Below, in pieces: positions 8,566-14,304 of a stretch of DNA of 19,963 bases. Where the stretch lies: NCBI GenBank assembly GCA_021797415.1, contig JAJZZT010000040.1, positions 1 to 19,963 on the forward strand. Reading direction: 5' to 3'. The stretch's first letter is position 1; every line of letters starts with the position of its first letter. The notes under the pieces are model-generated. The model was not told where the DNA came from. It did no database searches and saw nothing but the letters and a program-made list of their open reading frames with translations. This stretch comes from Bacillota bacterium. GTDB lineage: Bacteria; Bacillota; Bacilli; Alicyclobacillales; SLC66. Position numbers and translations under genes: made by a program.

Positions 8566-9045
8566 CTACTGTCGGGGTCTTTCTTTTGTTAGAAACAACG
8601 CCAAGTCATCATCCGCACGAACCATACTGCCCGGTGCCACCGGCATATTTTTGTACATAATCCCCTTGCCATCAGGAATGTAACCACGTTTCACGTACAT
8701 TCTTTGTGCTGCGCCATAGTCAGCGTACAATCCGAATCCAATCCCGATGACCTCGTATGAATGAAAAGCGTACCTTTCGATTGCATCGATCAGTTGTGAA
8801 CCCACGCCTCGTTTTCTATATGGAGGGATAACGTCAAAGTTCTGAATTTCAGGAATACCGTTCTCGACGAAGTATGAGTATCCTGGCTTGTGGACAAGAT
8901 GTCCCCACCCGGCAAAAGCGCCGTGGAGCAGGACCAAAAACGTGGTTCGTTCTTGACTCAGGTTTACGTCACTAAGGACTGGAGTATTTGCCCTTTCATC
9001 AATGTGCGTAGGACTGAAAGCCGCCGATTGTTTGGCCACTGTCAT
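8566..9045 (-). CDS. GNAT-family N-acetyltransferase
   Basis: Transfers an acetyl group from acetyl-CoA; the substrate cannot be read. The protein is 159 aa. Motif A is clear at residues 69-90 (QNFDVIPPYRKRGVGSQLI), with the RxxGxG-like acetyl-CoA pyrophosphate loop RKRGVG. Motif B follows at 105-128 (GLYADYGAAQRMYVKRGY), including the conserved Y/RGY end. The N-terminal ~30 residues are not typical of the core. The ATG at 9045 is 14 bases after the stop of the upstream methyltransferase and lacks a strong ribosome binding site, so translational coupling is likely. Base composition is lower in GC than most of the window, shared with its upstream partner, suggesting the two arrived together. 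Confidence 0.85.
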   Translation of the reverse strand: MTVAKQSAAFSPTHIDERANTPVLSDVNLSQERTTFLVLLHGAFAGWGHLVHKPGYSYFVENGIPEIQNFDVIPPYRKRGVGSQLIDAIERYAFHSYEVIGIGFGLYADYGAAQRMYVKRGYIPDGKGIMYKNMPVAPGSMVRADDDLALFLTKERPRQ

Positions 9046-9059
9046 ATAAATTCAACATC

Positions 9060-9854
9060 CTAAAATTGGATTTCCACCAATTGTTTTGACGCACTCCAAA
9101 TGGTCCAGCGATCCCTCTCGGTAATAGGCTGGGAAACGTCGAGCCGACTTGCGATAAACTCGGTTAATCGAATCAGATCCGAATCGCTGAGTTCATGTAA
9201 TATTGAACGCCCGGTACGTCCCATAATTTCGTCTGACAGTTCCCTAAACGTCTGGTATGAGCGCCGCACCTCCCAAAAATGCTTGATACCAGTGATTGTA
9301 AATCCGGCCCCATCTAATTCACTGTTTACCTTGTGGATTGATGGTCTTCTAGTGGTTTCGATTTTCATTAAGTTGGGGAAGACCTCAAAGAAATACCCGC
9401 GTATATGTTCTGGGGAACCCGGCAGGTGAATGTCTTCTGGCACACGGTCCTGTATAATTACAGATCCTCCCGGACGCAGTATTCTTGCCACCTCGCCAAA
9501 GAACCTACCTAAGTCATCAAGATGATGAATCAGTGCCCTTGCTAATACTACATCAACCGAGTGAGACGCTAGATTGGTATCATACGCGTTCCCCTTAGTG
9601 AATCTGATATTTTTAAATCCCATGGAACGCTGCTTTGCTGCCTCAATCATATTAGAAGAGAAATCCACACCTATTACCTCGCATGCGCCTAATGCCGCTA
9701 GTTCCCGAGAATAGATACCTCCACCGCATCCAATGTCAGCTACCCTACAGTTATTGACCTGGCACAGGGAAGTAATGATCTTTGACCAATTCTGATCAGC
9801 ACTCCGACTTGTATATGTGTACATATTATCTGAGGACTGGAAGTCAATGGGCAT
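9060..9854 (-). CDS. Class I SAM-dependent methyltransferase (Methyltransf_11/25 type)
   Basis: A 264-aa small-molecule-type methyltransferase. Motif I VADIGCGGG is at residues 38-46, the acidic residue binding the SAM ribose is D64 in VIGVDFSS, a motif IV-like region is DVVLARALIHHL (101-112), and RILRPGG lies at 124-130. The first ~20 residues (DFQSSDNMYTYTSRSADQNW) resemble substrate-lid segments of this group. A perfect AGGAGG lies 8 bases before the ATG. The gene leads a two-gene unit with the GNAT gene, so joint modification of a small molecule or antibiotic is conceivable but unproven. AT-richer than flanking genes; an IS630 element sits just upstream, consistent with horizontal acquisition. 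Confidence 0.88.
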   Translation of the reverse strand: MPIDFQSSDNMYTYTSRSADQNWSKIITSLCQVNNCRVADIGCGGGIYSRELAALGACEVIGVDFSSNMIEAAKQRSMGFKNIRFTKGNAYDTNLASHSVDVVLARALIHHLDDLGRFFGEVARILRPGGSVIIQDRVPEDIHLPGSPEHIRGYFFEVFPNLMKIETTRRPSIHKVNSELDGAGFTITGIKHFWEVRRSYQTFRELSDEIMGRTGRSILHELSDSDLIRLTEFIASRLDVSQPITERDRWTIWSASKQLVEIQF

Positions 9855-9898
9855 GTTAAGTTCCTCCTAGACCCTAAACGTCAGCAGAGTAGTAGTTT

Positions 9899-9927
9899 GT
9901 ACTAGAGCATAACTGCACGTCAGTCAA
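9899..9927 (-). promoter_or_regulatory. Candidate sigma-A promoter of the methyltransferase-GNAT pair
   Basis: On the minus strand, TTGACT (9927-9922), a 17-base spacer, then TAGTAC (9904-9899). The -35 is good and the -10 weak; a TACAAA three bases further gives a 20-base spacer. It lies between the IS630 end and the gene, about 45 bases upstream of the ATG, so the IS insertion left it intact. Confidence 0.4.
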
Positions 9928-9949
9928 CGCACATCGGCGACTCTTCCTA

Positions 9950-9972
9950 GTAGATCGATTCATAATTATTGA
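9950..9972 (+). repeat. IS630 terminal inverted repeat, transposase 3' side
   Basis: Identical over 23 bases to the complement of 11185-11207. TA target duplication at 9948-9949. Confidence 0.93.
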
Positions 9973-9984
9973 TTCATAATTAAT
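9957..9984 (+). repeat. Direct repeat at the inner edge of the IS630 end
   Basis: GATTCATAATTATT (9957-9970) is followed at once by GATTCATAATTAAT (9971-9984). Only this end of the element is doubled; the other end has one copy. A second transposase-binding site is a reasonable guess. Confidence 0.6.
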
Positions 9985-9996
9985 GACACTATGTAG

Positions 9997-11139
9997 CTAT
10001 GCCTGGCGTGTTGCCGTCTCCATCTTGTATCGCCAGCGAAAGGGAACCGGATTCGCATTGACCTCGTCCAGGTATTGCAGGATCCGTTCCCGCAATTCCT
10101 CCTTCGACGACACCCGAATATGACGCAACATGCTCTTGGTCATTTTCGCGAAGAAGGTTTCGATGATGTTCAGCCACGACGCATGCTTTGGCGTAAAGAC
10201 AAACTCAAATCGATTGGGCACCGTCTGCAGGTAGGCGCGGGTTCCCTTGGACGTATGCGCGGAGTGATTGTCTAAAATCACCTGGATCTTGGCGGTGTCC
10301 ACATACTCGGCGTCCAACTTCTGAAGATAGCTCACGAATTCCCGGCTTCGGTGTCGATCCTCCACGGTCCCGATCACCCGCCCGGTCAGCAGGTCAATGC
10401 CCGCCAGCAAGGACAGCGTTCCGCACCGCACATATTCGTAGTCTCGTTGTACACTCGCATGGCGACCCGCAACAGGCGGCAAATCCGGCGCCGTATGCCC
10501 GATCGCTTGAATGCCGGGTTTCTCGTCATAGGACACGACCACCATCTCGCGCGTATGCGCACCCTGTTCTTCAAAGGACCATTCGACCTGCTGGTACACC
10601 ACCAGCACTTGCGCCATCTTCTCTTCGAACTCGGGATCCCGCCGCTCCAGGTAGTAGTTGACCTTGTGCGGCTTGACATCCTGCTCGGACAACAAGCGGG
10701 AGATCGTACCCGAGCCGATCAGCGCCACGCTCGGATGCCCCGCTTCTTGTGCGTGTTTTCGCACATGCTGGCTGAGTGCGCGAGTGGTCCACAACTCATA
10801 GGAGTAACCGAGGTCTTTTGGCTTCTGACAGGCGATCGAGGTGATCCATGCTCGCGCGTCTGCCGTAATTTGAGGCGGTCTCCCAGAACGCTGCAGATCA
10901 TCCAACGCAGCGATGGATCCGATCTCCAACGCCTTGTTCAACAGCCGATAGACCTTGACCGGCTGAATTTTGCGTTCTGCTGCAATCTCGTTGGGTGTCC
11001 GCTGATCGGCCAGTTCCAGTAACAGACGGGCGCGCTCGACACGTCGAGCCTGGTCAGTGCGCGACTCGGCGACACGAGTGAGTGTCTCTCGTTGATCCTT
11101 CGAAAGCTCCAACTGTGCTTTGGAACGGTCAAACGGCAC
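9997..11139 (-). CDS. IS630-family transposase
   Basis: A 380-aa DDE transposase that cuts and joins the element ends. The N-terminal ~150 residues are helix-turn-helix domains (ELADQRTPNEIAAERKI; ISRLLSEQDVKPHKVNYYL). The catalytic triad is visible: D205 in VVSYDEKPGI, D290 in VILDNHSAH and E327 in SWLNIIETFFAK. The KHASWLNIIE context is diagnostic of IS630 transposases. By my count, 36 residues separate the second Asp from the Glu. The start is GTG at 11139 with AGGAGG 8 bases upstream; no frameshift or stop is seen. Confidence 0.95.
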   Translation of the reverse strand: MPFDRSKAQLELSKDQRETLTRVAESRTDQARRVERARLLLELADQRTPNEIAAERKIQPVKVYRLLNKALEIGSIAALDDLQRSGRPPQITADARAWITSIACQKPKDLGYSYELWTTRALSQHVRKHAQEAGHPSVALIGSGTISRLLSEQDVKPHKVNYYLERRDPEFEEKMAQVLVVYQQVEWSFEEQGAHTREMVVVSYDEKPGIQAIGHTAPDLPPVAGRHASVQRDYEYVRCGTLSLLAGIDLLTGRVIGTVEDRHRSREFVSYLQKLDAEYVDTAKIQVILDNHSAHTSKGTRAYLQTVPNRFEFVFTPKHASWLNIIETFFAKMTKSMLRHIRVSSKEELRERILQYLDEVNANPVPFRWRYKMETATRQA

Positions 11140-11184
11140 GGGAATCGCCTCCTGTTACCAGGATAGCAGAACCACATCATTATG

Positions 11185-11207
11185 TCAATAATTATGAATC
11201 GATCTAC
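11185..11207 (-). repeat. IS630 terminal inverted repeat, transposase 5' side
   Basis: Perfect 23-bp complement of 9950-9972, with TA at 11208-11209. It lies about 45 bases upstream of the transposase start. Confidence 0.93.
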
Positions 11208-11209
11208 TA

Positions 11210-11359
11210 GGGGCAATTATCCTTAGCTTGGGGGGCGCCTTCTCACTGAAGACCCTATCAATGTTTGTGAGAGCACAGAAATAGCTGTACACTGCGTTTT
11301 TCTCATCTGTCGCAAAGCACACGGCAATTGAGCAATACCGTCCCGCCAGTTCTCTCCTC
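11210..11359. other. Gap right of IS630 with no gene seen
   Basis: No open frame with a plausible start or family. It includes the flank of the IS target site and leads into the plus-strand promoter at 11360. Mixed composition suggests old intergenic or decayed DNA. Confidence 0.4.
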
Positions 11360-11388
11360 TTGCCGGCTGCTCGCGTACGGTATACAAT
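11360..11388 (+). promoter_or_regulatory. Plus-strand promoter opposing the 28-aa small ORF
   Basis: TTGCCG (11360-11365), a 17-base spacer, then TACAAT (11383-11388). Transcription would start near 11395 and run through the 3' hairpin and coding region of the minus-strand small ORF, producing an antisense RNA. No plus-strand gene follows. Confidence 0.5.
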
Positions 11389-11416
11389 AAGGGCAGAAAC
11401 GGGCAGAATGTAAGAA

Positions 11417-11449
11417 GCCCCCGCCAGCGTGAACTGGCGAGGACGGGGC
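11417..11449 (-). terminator. 3' hairpin of the small-ORF transcript
   Basis: On the minus strand GCCCC, a 5-base bulge, then CGCCAG-TTCACG-CTGGCG and GGGGC, followed by TTCTTA. Arms are 11417-11427 and 11434-11449. The core CCAGTTCACGCTGGCG recurs exactly at 8231-8246. A second 7-bp stem, ATAGCCG/CGGCTAT (11492-11498 and 11516-11522), lies between it and the ORF and covers the ORF stop codon. Confidence 0.6.
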
Positions 11450-11518
11450 GGGCATACAGCGTCCGTTGGGCAGTGAGTGGGTTACGCGACGATAGCCGGT
11501 CCTGGCGAGGGTTGTCGG

Positions 11519-11605
11519 CTATTTGCTTTTCTTAGACCCGGTAATTTCCACGGTGATCAGCGGAATGCCGTGCACCAACAAAAGCCGCACACGAACTTTC
11601 ACCAC
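11519..11605 (-). CDS. Candidate 28-aa hydrophobic/basic small protein, possible type I toxin
   Basis: The ORF runs from GTG 11605 to TAG 11519-11521. The peptide starts MVKVRVRLLLVHGIPLI and ends with a charged EITGSKKSK tail: a short hydrophobic stretch followed by Lys/Ser. AAGGGGGTGAGG (11620-11609), close to the consensus ribosome binding site, precedes two consecutive GTG codons (11605 and 11602). A 9-bp leader repeat can mask that site, a hairpin terminator follows, and a promoter on the other strand could make an antisense RNA over the 3' end. This is the layout of Bacillus type I toxins such as TxpA or BsrG, but the peptide does not match one I recognise and its hydrophobic core is modest. 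It could instead be a leader peptide or a spurious ORF. A degenerate copy of its 3' end follows metA. Confidence 0.4.
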   Translation of the reverse strand: MVKVRVRLLLVHGIPLITVEITGSKKSK

Positions 11606-11609
11606 TGGC

Positions 11610-11674
11610 CTCACCCCCTTGCACCGTGTCCCGGCGGACTCCGATGCCCGTGTGCCCCACGGACCGGGGGTGAG
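11610..11674 (-). promoter_or_regulatory. Leader inverted repeat predicted to mask the small-ORF ribosome binding site
   Basis: On the minus strand CTCACCCCC (11674-11666) is an exact complement of GGGGGTGAG (11618-11610), which is the ribosome binding site of the 28-aa ORF. The 47-base spacer holds a nested CCGTG/CACGG stem (11658-11662 with 11624-11628). Such pairing would block translation until the RNA is processed or refolded. Confidence 0.5.
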
Positions 11675-11722
11675 ACTGCCAAACCCAACGTCAGTCAGTC
11701 GTCGCGAGGACGAACCTTGCTC

Positions 11723-11902
11723 TTATTCTACCACGTTTCTCTTGTCGCATTCTTCCATCCATTCGTCCACCTGTTCCTCGTTCCACCCATCCACACGCAT
11801 GTGCGCGTCGATCTCCGTCCACAGGTTAAACGCCAGTGCCTCGAGGCGATTTCGCGCCTCTTGGCTCGTCTCCTCCGGGCGCCATTCGCTCCTCTACCTC
11901 AT
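11723..11902 (-). pseudogene. Small acidic protein gene, 59 codons, with TAG at codon 3
   Basis: The frame from ATG 11902 reads M-R-stop-R and then 55 further codons to TAA (11723-11725). The open part is protein-like: it includes EARNRLEALAFNLWTEIDAH and GWNEEQVDEWMEECDKR, with amphipathic helices, many Glu and Trp, and codon use like a real gene. No alternative ATG, GTG or TTG lies early in the frame after the TAG, so it is either an inactivated gene or starts at a rare codon such as CTG. I do not recognise the family. It lies directly upstream of the 28-aa ORF on the same strand. Confidence 0.4.
11725..11733 (-). promoter_or_regulatory. Possible extended -10 promoter for the small-ORF transcript
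   Basis: The minus strand reads TGGTAGAAT, an extended -10 motif with TAGAAT. It predicts a start near 11718 and a leader of about 110 bases. It overlaps the stop codon of the upstream small gene. No good -35 box. Confidence 0.3.
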
Positions 11903-11971
11903 CTTTGACAGTTCCCCAGTAACGATGCGGGTTTGTAGGTGCTGTTTTGCCCTACAACCTAATCTCTATAA

Positions 11972-12250
11972 GAGCGTGTTCAAAAAGTGGGCAGGGTTGA
12001 CCCACGCAGTGCAAGGAAGCAGCCAGAAATGCGGACCTAGGGGACATGGGATAAAGTCCTCTTTGCAGGCGCAATGGTTCCACATTTAGTGTCCGAGGCT
12101 CTAATCGGACACTAAATGTACTGTAACGCGCCTGCCGGAATTAGGTTTATCCCATGTCCCCGAGCGTACGTTTTGGGGTACGTGAGGGAGCGTTTCTGGC
12201 GATGACGCAGCCATGTGCCAAAGAGTCCTGCCCACTTTTTGAACAACCTC
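11972..12250. mobile_element. MITE-like element A, 279 bp, with a nested palindromic core
   Basis: The ends are inverted repeats: GAGCGTGTTCAAAAAGTGGG on the left and, on the other strand, GAGGTTGTTCAAAAAGTGGG on the right, both continuing CAGG. A direct TATAA flanks each side (11967-11971 and 12251-12255), a likely 5-bp target duplication. It carries no transposase. The interior holds the 122-bp core at 12040-12161. The right ~80 bases are homologous, in reverse, to the left part of element B at 15814, and the left part shares CGCAGTGCAA with the other end of B. It interrupts or abuts the propeller remnant at 12256. Confidence 0.8.
12040..12161 (+). repeat. Palindromic core, full copy 1 (inside element A)
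   Basis: A 122-bp three-stem palindrome. The outer stem is GGGGACATGGGATAAA with TTTATCCCATGTCCCC (16 bp, perfect). The middle stem is GCAGGCGC with GCGCCTGC (8 bp). The inner hairpin has 15-bp arms ACATTTAGTGTCCGA (12082-12096) and TCGGACACTAAATGT (12105-12119) around an 8-base loop. The complement of 16068-16188 aligns along the whole length. A structured RNA or ssDNA-recognised unit is likely; no coding potential. Confidence 0.85.
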
Positions 12251-12255
12251 TATAA

Positions 12256-12880
12256 GACTTTGCGTCTCCCGGAAAGGGTGCAAAACGGCTCAGGGCCAAA
12301 TGAGATTGGCCCATGCCCGCCCGCCCCTGGATACCGCATGTATCCAGGTTGCTCCCCCCGTTTCGGGTTACGACAGGGGAAGCGGACAAGCCCTTGGTAA
12401 ACAGGCCAAATCCGATCCCTGGAGCAACAAACTGAAAGTCCTTGATTTCCGTCAGGGGAAGGTTCGTACGCTCATAAGTCCACGACTTTCCGCTGTTCTC
12501 GGTTTGCCACAGCGTGCGTGGTGCGCTCGGCCTGTACATGTACCATTGAGTGGCGTCGGCCAGGAACAAGCGCGGGGTATCGGCCAGCGATGTGAAACGA
12601 CGGCTCCAAATAGGTGTCCATGGTCCAAGAGGTCCATTCGCTCGAAGCACGATCACTCTCGGCGGTACAGAATAGAAGGAATAATATAGTAAATAAAAGG
12701 CATCTCGCGCAAAGGCGGAAGGCGGCGCAGGGAAAGAATTCGATCCATTCTGAACAGGGGAACCAACGTTAGTCATCCGCTTCCAGGAGGCGCCGCCATT
12801 TGTGGTGGAGAAGAGCGTATCTGTTGGATTGCCGCACCACAGCACCCCTTTCCCGTCTGGACACGAAAGGCTTCCAAAAC
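12256..12880 (-). pseudogene. Fragment of an Asp-box/Ycf48-like beta-propeller protein
   Basis: On the minus strand, the frame from about 12880 reads LSCPDGKGVLWCGNPTDTLF, then STTNGGASWKRM and later QTENSGKSWTYE. These are two Asp-box-like turns (S/T-x-x-x-G-x-x-W) typical of BNR or Ycf48-like propellers, often secreted or surface proteins. The 5' end is missing: the frame meets a stop near 12890, and the adjoining open frame (to 13021) is a different frame. The 3' end loses similarity near 12350, at two hairpins (GGGCCAA/TTGGCCC at 12293-12312; CCTGGATAC/GTATCCAGG at 12326-12348), and then runs into element A. No start or ribosome binding site. It is decayed from a longer gene; the exact borders are uncertain. 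Confidence 0.55.
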
Positions 12881-13119
12881 TTCAGCAGGAAGGGTCCCCG
12901 TGACCCGCACAGCCAACGTGTTGTCCGCGCGATGCACCCCGGATGGCCCGCCGGACGGGATCCCCGCCTCGCGCAGCAATGGGTCGTCCAGGGCCATCCG
13001 GGCCCTACGCGCCAGCCACATCTACTTGATCCCCGCTCTTGCTAGAATGGCCTTTTTGTCGCTTGATCCCTCCCACACAGAGGATGCCGGATGCACTATC
13101 GCGAATCGAAAAAAAGGGG

Positions 13120-13150
13120 TTGACTCTCCTGCGCGGGAATCTTCTACAAT
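13120..13150 (+). promoter_or_regulatory. MerR-type promoter with 19-bp spacer, probably autoregulated
   Basis: TTGACT (13120-13125), a spacer of exactly 19 bases, then TACAAT (13145-13150). The overlong spacer is the hallmark of promoters activated by DNA distortion by MerR proteins. The spacer contains an imperfect dyad centred on GCGC. The predicted start is close to the ribosome binding site of the MerR gene, giving a leader of only about 16 bases. Confidence 0.7.
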
Positions 13151-13172
13151 CATGCTGGAGGTGAAGCTGCGG

Positions 13173-14084
13173 ATGTATTCGATAGGCGCGCTGTCTCGCA
13201 AAAGTGGGGTGTCCGTGAAGGCGATCCGTTATTACAGCAACGCCGGGCTGCTTCCACCTGCCAGAACCACCGAGGCGGGTTACCGGCAGTATGGCGACGA
13301 GGAGTTGGCGCGTCTTCATCAGATTGCCATCCTGCGCTTCCTCGGCGCTTCGTTGCATCAAATCCGCGAGGTGCTGGCGAACGAAGAAGGATTGTCTGGC
13401 CTTTTGACCGTCCAGGCTTGCGCGGTTGATGCGGAAATAGAGCGTTTGCGCAGACTGCGAAGCGCCATCGTTTCGGCTCAACTGGGGATCAGTCGCCAGG
13501 AGGAACCGTGGCGACATCTCCACAATCTGATGGAGGTGATGCAAATGACGACAAAAGACAGGACAGAATGGTGGGGGAAGCATTGGCGTAAGCGGCTAGA
13601 AGATCAAGGGTTGCCAGCGGAGTTCGTGGATTCGTTTGTCAGGGACTTGCAAAGCAGTGTCGGGCATGAATCCACCGAAGTGGAGAGAGAGTTCATGCTG
13701 GCGATGCAGCAAGGTGAGAAAGAAGACGCATTTTGGGCGGGACTCAAAGAGCGGTGGACCAAGACATCTGGCACCGGAATGGATTACGGGGAGTGGGAGG
13801 CCAGAGTACGTGAGGTTTTCATTCGCCTTCACTCTCTGAAGGGTTCCGATCCGGGCGATCCTCAGGTACAGTCATGGGTGGACGAGTATTTCGAATGCAC
13901 CGGTCAGTCTCTTGATACCGCGGCAATGCAGCGATTGTTGGACATGGTCAATCAACCCATTTTTCGCCGGATGGCTGAAGTTGCGGATCTGACTGATCCG
14001 GGCAACCACGGTGAAGAGTTGCATCAACTCATCCAAGAAGCGCTGCGCATACGCATCCAAACCCTTTCATCCGGAACGGTCTGA
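13173..14084 (+). CDS. MerR-family transcriptional regulator with large helical effector domain
   Basis: DNA-binding activator/repressor, 303 aa. Residues 1-70 form the winged HTH (MYSIGALSRKSGVSVKAIRYY, AGYRQYGDEELARLHQI, LGASLHQIREVL). A coiled region follows at 80-115. Residues ~125-303 are a mostly helical, Trp-rich domain (TEWWGKHWRKRLED, FWAGLKERWTK, DPQVQSWVDEYFECTGQS) resembling the TipAS-type ligand-binding domains of multidrug-responsive MerR proteins; this match is by eye. ATG 13173 is chosen because GGAGGTG (13157-13163) lies 9 bases upstream; an ATG at 13152 has no such site. The promoter with 19-bp spacer suggests autoregulation. No obvious target gene is adjacent, so it may regulate only itself or distant genes. 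Confidence 0.88.
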   Translation: MYSIGALSRKSGVSVKAIRYYSNAGLLPPARTTEAGYRQYGDEELARLHQIAILRFLGASLHQIREVLANEEGLSGLLTVQACAVDAEIERLRRLRSAIVSAQLGISRQEEPWRHLHNLMEVMQMTTKDRTEWWGKHWRKRLEDQGLPAEFVDSFVRDLQSSVGHESTEVEREFMLAMQQGEKEDAFWAGLKERWTKTSGTGMDYGEWEARVREVFIRLHSLKGSDPGDPQVQSWVDEYFECTGQSLDTAAMQRLLDMVNQPIFRRMAEVADLTDPGNHGEELHQLIQEALRIRIQTLSSGTV

Positions 14085-14208
14085 ACTGCGTACTGTACGG
14101 ACGGCCCGCCGTTTAGCATGCCGGATGGATGAGACAGGCGGGCTTCCCCTGCAGGACCTGCTGGCGTTCCTCGCGTCGGCGGATGAACTGTGCATCATCT
14201 CGCGGGAC

Positions 14209-14253
14209 GGCGACCTTTCTCGTGCAGGGTGCGCGTGCGCGATAAAGGTCGCC
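14209..14253. terminator. Long hairpin between the convergent merR-type and sulfatase genes
   Basis: GGCGACCTTT (14209-14218) and AAAGGTCGCC (14244-14253) pair perfectly; after one mismatch TCG/CGA extends the stem to 13 of 14 pairs, with a 17-base loop. It lies between two convergent stop codons, fitting a bidirectional terminator, though no T tract follows. Confidence 0.55.
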
Positions 14254-14304
14254 TCAATGCGGGCGTGTTCCCGCTCCTGATTGTCTCCATCCGTCACTCT
14301 CCCG

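Larger units (their letters stand above)
9950..11207 (-). mobile_element. Complete IS630-family insertion sequence, 1258 bp
   Basis: The element is bounded by perfect 23-bp terminal inverted repeats (9950-9972 and 11185-11207, beginning GTAGATCGATTCATAATT). A TA dinucleotide directly flanks each end (9948-9949 and 11208-11209), the target duplication expected for IS630/Tc1-mariner elements. It holds one intact transposase gene transcribed toward the methyltransferase gene. Removing it restores CGACTCTTCC-TA-GGGGCAATTA. Ends and ORF are intact, so it may be active. Confidence 0.93.

Noticed and set aside
11477..12089. Overlapping plus-strand open frames at 11477-11908 and 11523-12089
   Set aside because: No ribosome binding site or family; the minus strand of the same region shows a protein-like small gene and structured elements.
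12773..13021. Minus-strand frame starting MWLARRARMALDD
   Set aside because: It may be the upstream part of the propeller remnant in another frame, but no similarity supports it and the frame change cannot be placed; not called.
14125..14280. Possible 51-aa plus-strand gene after the MerR gene
   Set aside because: It reads plausibly at first (LPLQDLLAFLASADELCIIS) but lacks a ribosome binding site, and its end is formed by the terminator-like hairpin.
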